A program made the translations under genes and the position numbers. A stretch of 64,000 nucleotides of DNA, taken from contig JAFAEM010000022.1 of assembly GCA_023424015.1 (NCBI GenBank), forward strand, positions 1-64,000, read 5' to 3'. The stretch comes from Bacteroidota bacterium (GTDB lineage: Bacteria; Bacteroidota; Bacteroidia; Chitinophagales; Chitinophagaceae). Below, in pieces: positions 11,301 through 20,300 of the stretch (positions are counted from its first letter, which is position 1; each line of letters opens with the position of its first letter). Below the pieces are notes generated by a model that was not told where the DNA came from, ran no database searches, and was given only the letters and a program-made list of their open reading frames with translations.

Positions 11301-14300
11301 ACAGGTGATGTGACCGATGAAGCAGACAACTGCTCAACAGGTCTGAACGCAACGTTCACAGATGCCATAGCCGATGGTGCATGTACGGGATCGAAGGTGA
11401 TCACGCGTACCTGGAGCTTAACGGATGATTGTGGAAATACAACAACGAAGGATCAGATCATTACCGTAACAGATAATACGGCTCCGACCTTTACCGTTCC
11501 TGCCGATATCGAGATCTTCACCGATGCGAACTGTGCTTACGATGCTACAGTGGGACTAACAGGTGATGTGACCGATGAAGCAGACAACTGCTCAACAGGT
11601 CTGAACGCAACGTTCACAGATGTTATAACGGATGGTGCATGTGCGGGATCCAAAGTGATTACCCGTACCTGGACACTGTCAGACGGTTGTAACACCACAA
11701 CCCATGTTCAGACTATAACTGTGAGTGATAATACAGCTCCGACCGTTCAAACCCAAAATATAACCGTGTACCTGGATGAAAACGGTCAGGTAACTGTTGA
11801 TGATGATGCAGTGAATGACGGTTCATTCGATAATTGCTCCTCATCTCTGACATTTGTACTTTCTCAGACTACATTTACCTGCGGTGATACCGGTCCTCAG
11901 ACTGTAACACTCACCGTGACTGACGAGTGTGGTAATAGCAGCGAAGGAACTGCCACTATTACGGTTGTAGACGATATTGACCCAGTCATTACAAACGTAC
12001 CGGCAGACTTCTCTATAAATGCACAACAATCCAATTGTAACCAGCTGGTAACCTGGACCGCGCCTACTGCGGGCGATAATTGTGGTATTACCAGCTTTAC
12101 CAGCAATCAGCCATTCTACGATAATTTCGGATTTGTACTGTTGCCTGTTGGTGTACACACCATTATCTATACGGCAGTTGACAATAGTGGCAATACAAGC
12201 ACGGCAAGCTTTACCGTAACCGTGGTCGATAACCAGCCACCTGTGATCAATAACTGTCCGAGCGACATCGTAGTAAATGCTACTGGTAACACCTGTGGTG
12301 CGACTGTGATCTATCAGCAGCCAAGTGCCACTGATAACTGCGGCGCAATGGGAGTAGATCTTGTTATCAACAACCCGTTGTACCTCTCCGGAAATACATT
12401 CCCGGTTGGTGTACATAACGTTGAGTGGATAGCCACAGATGCGGCAGGACTTAAGGACACCTGCTCATTCACCGTCACCGTGGTAGACGCGACCCCGCCG
12501 GTGATTACATGCCCGGCTAACATTACTGTTTCCAATGATGTGGATGTATGTGGCGCCATTGTAAACTTTGAAGCCACAGCGGTCGACAACTGCGGCGGGC
12601 TTGTCACAATCACCTATAGCCAGGATCCTGGAACAGTATTCCCGGTTGGTAGCACATTAGTTACCGCTACCGCTGTGGATGGCGAGGGTAACGAATCGAC
12701 CTGCACATTTACCGTGACGGTTAATGACACACAGGCTCCGCTAATAACCTGCCCTGCAGATATGACCGTTGATTCAGACGCCGGTTCATGCAGTGCCATC
12801 GTGAATTTTGCGGCTACTGTTGATGATAATTGCGAAGGTGCAGCGATCAGCTATCTTCCTGCTTCGGGTAGTTCATTCCCGATTGGTCAGACCCTGGTTA
12901 CGGCAACGGCTACTGATGCATCAGGTAATCAGTCAAGCTGTACGTTTACCGTAACCGTTGTAGACAATGAGCCCCCGGTCATTATTTGCCCAGTGGATAT
13001 TGTTAAGGCGAACGATCCCGGAACTTGTGGAGCAGTAGTGACCTTTAGTGCCGGTGTGCTGGATAATTGTGATGGAGCGATAGCGGTTTATAGTCATGCA
13101 TCCGGAAGCGTCTTCCCTGTCGGTACAACGGAAGTAAGTGTATATGCACAAGATGCCAAGGGTAATGTATCAGCAACATGTACGTTCGAAGTAACAGTTA
13201 ATGATACCGAAGCCCCAATTATTACCGTTTGCCCGGCTGATATAGAAGTTGGCAATGATTTGAACAGCTGTTCAGCGGTAGTAACCTACAGTGTTGCTGC
13301 AATGGATAATTGCACTGCACCTGAGAATATTACTTACACGTATAGCCATGCTCCGGGCAGCGTGTTCCCAATTGGAACAACAACGGTGACCGTTACTGCA
13401 CAGGATGCTGTTGGCAACAGTTCAACTGCCTGCACATTCGATGTGACAGTAAACGATACCCAGGCTCCGGCCATTACCTGCCCCGCCGATATCAATGTAA
13501 GTAACGATGCCGGTCAGTGTAGCGCAATTGTGAACTTCGAGGCGACAGCACTTGACAACTGCGGCGGAGCAGTATCTATTACCTATAGCCAGGATCCAGG
13601 TACATCGTTCCCGATCGGTGAAACTGTAGTCATTGTTACAGCAACTGACGATAAAGGGAATGCTTCGAACTGTTCATTCACAGTAACAGTAAATGATACT
13701 GAAGCACCAGTGATCACCAGCTGTCCTGCAGATATCGTGGTTGATAATGACTTAAATACCTGCTCAGCGGTAGTAAACTTCAGCGTTGCTGCTACAGATA
13801 ATTGTACTGCACCTGAGAACATAACTTATACTTATAGCCATGCTCCGGGTAGTGTGTTCCCAATTGGAACAACAACGGTGACCGTTACTGCACAGGATGC
13901 TGCTGGCAACAGTTCAACTGCCTGCTCATTCGATGTGACAGTAAACGATACACAGGCTCCGGTGGTTACCTGCCCGGCTGATATCACTCAGGGCAACGAT
14001 GCTGGCCAGTGTGGCGCTATCGTGAACTTCGAAGCCAGTGCAACCGATAATTGCAATGGAGAGGTGACGATCACCTACAGCAAGGATCCCGGAACATTAT
14101 TCCCGGTTGGTGAAACGGTAGTGGTCGTAACAGCGACAGATGAAGATGGTAACCAGTCAACCTGCTCATTCACAGTAACAGTGAATGATACGGAAGGGCC
14201 GGTGATCACCAGCTGTCCTGCAGATATCGTGGTCGGCAATGACTTAAACAACTGTTCAGCGGCTGTAAACTTTAGCGTTGCTGCTACAGATAATTGCACT

Positions 14301-17300
14301 GCACCAGAGAACATTACTTATACTTATAGCCATGCTCCTGGTAGTATATTCCCTGTCGGAACAACAGTGGTGACGGTTACTGCGCATGATGCTGCAGGTA
14401 ATAGTTCAACCACATGTACATTCAGTGTGACGGTGAACGATACACAGGCACCAATTATTACCTGCCCGGCTGATGTTGTAGTCAACAATGACCCGGGTGA
14501 GTGTGGTGCGCTGGTAGATCTTACCGCAACCGCAGTTGATAATTGCGGATCTGTTACAATTACTTATTCTCCGAACCTGACAATATTCCCGGTCGGAACA
14601 ACACTTGTAACCGCAACCGCAACCGATGCGGCAGGAAATTCTTCAGAATGCCAGTTCTCTGTAACTGTACAGGATAACCAGCTGCCATCCCTGATGTGTC
14701 CTTCGAATATTACCAAATCAAATGACCCCGGTATGTGTGGCGCCGTGGTGACATTCAGTGTAGCTGTTAATGAAAATTGCGGATTTGAAATAGATTACAG
14801 CCATGAATCGGGTGACTTCTTCCCGATTGGTACGACAGTAGTAACTGTAACAGCTACTGACGGCGCTGGTAATGTGGGAACCTGTACATTCAATGTGACC
14901 GTAGAGGATAACGACGATCCGGTATTTACAGCTTGTCCCGCAGACATCGTGGTAGACAATGCTCCGGGTTCCTGTGGTGCCAATGTATTCTATCCGCCGG
15001 TTACCTATACTGATAATTGTGCGTCTACAACCATTTCATATAGCAAGCCATCCGGTAGCTTCTTCTCAGTTGGAGAAACGCTTGTGACCGTGACAGCCAC
15101 TGACAATAGTGGAAATACAGCCATCTGTGAGTTTACAGTAACTGTCAACGATACCGAGCCACCTGCTATCGCATGTCCGCTGCCGATCGTGAAAAACAAT
15201 GATCCTGGTATGTGCGGTGCAGTCGTAACCTTCAGCGCTGGATTGAATGACAACTGCGTAGATGGTACCACGATCGAATACAGCCTGCCATCCGGTCATT
15301 TCTTCCCAATTGGAACAACAATCGTAACCGTAACAGCCGGAGACCAGGCGGGTAATTCTGCCAGCTGCAGCTTCTCGGTGACAGTTAATGATACTGAACC
15401 ACCGGTTACACCGGTTCTGCCGGAAATTGTAACGGATTGCGCTATTACACTTACTGCGCCAACCACTACAGATAACTGCGCTGGTACTATCACCGGTCAG
15501 ACATCTGATCCTGTTGCTTACAGCGAACAGGGCAGCTACATGGTGACCTGGACATTCAGTGATGGTAATGGCAATACGGTGACTGCACAGCAGTCAGTAA
15601 CTATTGACGATAACTCAGTACCGACGATCATCTGCCCAGACGATATCAATGTTGGCAATGATCCGAACCAGTGCGGTGCGGTTGTGAACTTCCCGCCTGT
15701 GGAAGTAACCGACAATTGCTCAGATCTGACAGTTGAATACAGCCATAATTCTGGTGATTTCTTCCCAGTTGGTACTACAACTGTAACAGTTACTGTGACA
15801 GATGCTGCGGATAATACAGCTGAGTGTACGTTCAACATTACGGTGAATGATGCACAAAGCCCGGTTCCGGCAATAACCAGCCTGCCAACAGTAGAAGCAA
15901 CATGCTCGGTAACGGTGGATCCCCCAACAGCTTCTGACAACTGCGACGGTTTGATCGCAGGTGAAACTGTGGATCCGGTATCATTTAATACACCGGGTGT
16001 ATACACGATCAACTGGACCTATACTGATGAGGCAGGTAATTCTGCAGCACAGTCTCAATCGGTGATCGTACAAGGCAGCCCGGGTGTTATCAGTTCAGAT
16101 CCTGCCAGCCTCACCAGGTGCGAAGGAGAATCAGCTACATTCAGTGTAACTGGTGTCGGAACAGGCTACCAGTGGGAGATCAATACCGGTAGCGGATGGA
16201 ACCAGCTGCCGGGCCAGAACGGGGCAACGCTTACCATCGCGGCTGTAACACCATCTATGAATGGTGATCAATACAGGGTGATCGTGTTTGGTGATTGCGG
16301 TGGAGCTGAATCAAACCCTGCGACCCTGACCGTGAATGCATCACCAATTGTATACAGCGTTTCAGGTGGTGGCGCAACATGCTCTACAGGTTTACCTGTT
16401 GGATTGTCGGGTTCGCAAGCCGGGGTCAACTATCAATTAAGAAGAGATAATATTAATACAGGATCACCTGTTGCTGGTACTGGAGGCGCGATCGACTTCG
16501 GTTCGCAAACCCAATCTGGCACATACACCGTGGTTGCAACAAGTGCTGCGGGATGTTCAATACAAATGAATGGCAGCGCGGTGATCACGGCTGGTGTACT
16601 GCCGGCAGAGTTTGACGTCACCGGTGGTGGATTTGTGTGCGGAGGTACCGGTGCTGAGGTAGGTCTGGATGATTCTGAGACAGGCGTAAGCTATCAGCTC
16701 AGGAGACTTACCCTTGGAGGTCCCGTAGATGTTGGCAGCCCTGTAGCTGGCACCGGATCGGCTATCAGCTTTGGCAGCCAGGCTGACGGAGGTATTTATA
16801 ATGTACTTGCTACAAACGTCGCCACAGGTTGCACCAGGGAAATGGACGGTGCAGCAGTGGTGATACCTGGCGGAGACTTACCAACTGTATTTAGTATGAC
16901 GGGAGGCGGTACCGTGTGTGGAGCAGGTGGCGTACCGGTAGGTATTTCAGGAGCTCAGTTCCTTACATCATACCAGCTTTATCGTGATGGCCAGGAAGTT
17001 GGCGACGCAGTATTTAGCTTCAATGAGAACCCGCTCGAATTCGGAACGTTTACTCAATCGGGTGTATACACCGTTGTTGCTACAAACATCTTAGGTTGTT
17101 CAGTCAACATGAGTGGTAGCGTTACTATCGTTACAGGTACACAGCCGACACTGTTTACCGTAACGGGCGGTGGTACATATTGTGAGGGTGGTTCGGGTAC
17201 TGCTGTCGGACTCTCAGGTTCACAGACAGGAGTCAGCTATCAATTAAGAAAGGATAATGTAAATACAGGTAGCCCGGTTGCGGGTACCGGTAACCCGATC

Positions 17301-20300
17301 GGCTTCGGAAACCAGACAGCTGGAGTCTATACAGTAGTGGCAACACATTCAACCGGATGTACTGCTACAATGACTGGCAGCGTAACGGTGACCCAGGTTG
17401 GTCTGCCCACGGTTTATAATGTAACCGGAGGCGGTGGATACTGTAGTGGACCAGGTCCGGAGATCGGACTTTCCGGATCTCAGGCAGGTGTTAGCTATCA
17501 GCTCAGAAGAAACGGCGTCAATTCCGGTGCGGCGGTAACAGGTACAGGTTCGGCCATCAGCTTTGGTAACCGTACACAAACTGGTACTTATACCGTTGTA
17601 GCAACGGCTACCGGTGGCTGCATCAGTACAATGAGCGGATCTGCTATAATTTCTGCAGGTGTACTGCCTGTACAATATGATGTAACAGGTGGAGGCGTGA
17701 TCTGCGGTGGCGTAGGACCTGTAGTAGGACTTAATGACTCTCAAACCGGCGTAAACTATCAGTTGAGAAGAACAACACTCTCTGGCACTGTCAATGTTGG
17801 CAGCCCTGTACCAGGTACAGGTTCGGCTATCAGTTTCGGTAACCAGAATATAGTAGGTTCTTATACAGTTGTAGCTACCAATCCGACTACCGGATGTACA
17901 CGGACCATGGATGGCAGTGTTATTTTATTGATCGACGCACCATTGCCGACAGCCTTTACCGTAACTGGCGGAGGAACAATCTGTGGTGCAGGCGGTGTAA
18001 CAATTGGGTTGTCGGGATCACAGTTCCTCACCTCATATCAACTGCAAAGAAATGGTGTGAACGTGGGTGGCGCGGTGACCAGCTTCACAGGCAGCGCCCT
18101 CAGCTTTGGCACTCACACACAGTCTGGAGTTTATACAGTAGTGGCAACAAACCTTCTCGGATGTTCTAATACGATGAACGGAAGTGCTACCATCGTTAAC
18201 GGAGTTCAGCCATTCCAATACCAGGTGATGGGCGGTGGCTCAACCTGTGATGGCAGTGCGGGTATCGAGATCCGCCTGAGCGATTCAGATCCGGGTGTCA
18301 CATACCAGTTGAGAAGAAATGGTGTTAATACCGGAAGCCCTGTCGCAGGTAATGGATTACAGATCAGCTTAGGTTTCCATACAGTAGCAGGTACTTATAC
18401 AGTGATGGCAACACATACCAGCAGCGGCTGTACCAGGCTGATGGCCGGTAGTGCGGTAATCACGGGCGGAGTAGCGCCAGAGGTATTTACGATGACCGGT
18501 GGTGGTGCTGGTGGTAGCACCAGTTCTATCTTCCCCAACAACGTAAATCCGGCAGTTGACCTGGCTAATGATGGTGGACCGCTTGAACTTGGTATGAAAT
18601 TCACTTCAACTCAAAACGGCTTCATCACGGGTATCAAGTACTGGAAAGATGATGATGCAACCGGAACGCATATCGGAAACCTGTGGTCAAGCACCGGAAC
18701 ACTGCTTGCTTCGGCAACGTTTGGAGCAGGACCAGTAGAAGGATGGCAAACAGTAACGTTCAGCACACCGGTTCCAATTACAGCTGGTGTGACATATGTG
18801 GCTTCTTATTTCAGCCAGTCGGGTGATTATGCTGCCACAGATAATTATTTCGGTTCTTCCGTTGTCAACGGCCCATTACGTGCGCTGGCCAATGGTGAGC
18901 AGGGACCAAACGGTGTTTATAAATACACGGCTATTCCAAGCTTCCCAACTACCGGTTACCAGTCGAGCAACTATTGGGTTGACGTGGTATTCAGTTCAGG
19001 TTCAGGAGTGTCTTATTGCGGTGGACCTGGTCCGGTTCTCGGACTGTCTGGCTCACAAAGCGGGGTCAATTACCAACTGATGAAAGATGGTATACCAACA
19101 GGTGCACCAGTAGCCGGTACAGGCAACCCGATCAGCTTTGGAGCTCAAACCCAACTGGGTAACTATACTGCGGTTGCAACAAATGCTACAACATCATGTA
19201 CGCAGAATATGGCGGGCAATGTTATGATCCAGACAGGTACATTACCAACAGCATTCAGCGTAACAGGTGGTGGTTCATTCTGCAGTGGTCCCGGACCATT
19301 GGTAGGATTGAATGGTTCGCAGGTTGGTGTCAACTATCAATTGCGCAGAAATAGCGTGAACACCGGTAGCCCGGTTGCGGGAACAGGTGCAGCCATCAGC
19401 TTTGGAAATCAGAACCTGGCCGGCACTTATACCGTAGTTGCTACGAACAACTCTACTGGTTGTGTCAATAACATGACCGGTAGCGCAACTGTAACGATCT
19501 CCGGATCATTGCCAGCTACAAGTATCACTTATAATGGTAATCCATTCTGTCCCGTATCAGGGGTGAATGTGACCAGAACGGGTATGACAGGTGGTACTTA
19601 TTCGTCCACAGCTGGCCTGTCGATAAATGTGAATACCGGCCGGATCAACCTGGCAGCAAGCACACCGGGTACTTATACTGTTACTTATAGTTATGGTAAT
19701 GCAACCTGCTCAGCTACGGCAACAACCAGCGTAACGATATTGCCGATACCAACAGCAACCATCAGTTATGTAGGAAGTCCGTTCTGTAATACTGGAACCG
19801 TCACACCGATCATTGTCGGACAAACCGGCGGTACGTTTACTGCCAGCAGACCAGGATTGAGCCTGAACAGTGCAACAGGTGCCATTAACCTGGCTGCCAG
19901 CGAGGCTGGTAACTACAGGATAACTTATACGTTCTCCAATGGAGCATGCTCTAGAACAACAACAGCGTTGATCACCATTGGAACACCGCCTGTGGCTACG
20001 ATAAGCTATAACGGCAGCCCGTACTGTCAGACAGGTGTGACAAATGTGACAAGAACAGGAACAGGTGGTGGTACCTATACATCTACACCAGGACTTGTGA
20101 TCAACCCGGCAAATGGCCAGATCAATCTTGGAGCAAGCACCCCAGGTACATACACCGTTACTTATAATTTCTCAAACAGTTCATGCTCGAATTCCACCAG
20201 CACAACTGTTACCATAATGCCAAACGTTCCGTTTACATTCTCCTGCCCGGCCAATATTATTAATGTGCCGTCAAATCCGGGAGCATGTTTCGCGACAGGT

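Noticed and set aside
8405..18604. Many long open frames on the minus strand across the giant gene, for example 9527-10087 and 11841-12416
   Set aside because: They lie opposite highly repetitive, threonine- and valine-rich codons, repeat with the modules themselves, show no start signals and encode no recognisable protein. They are by-products of the coding strand's composition.
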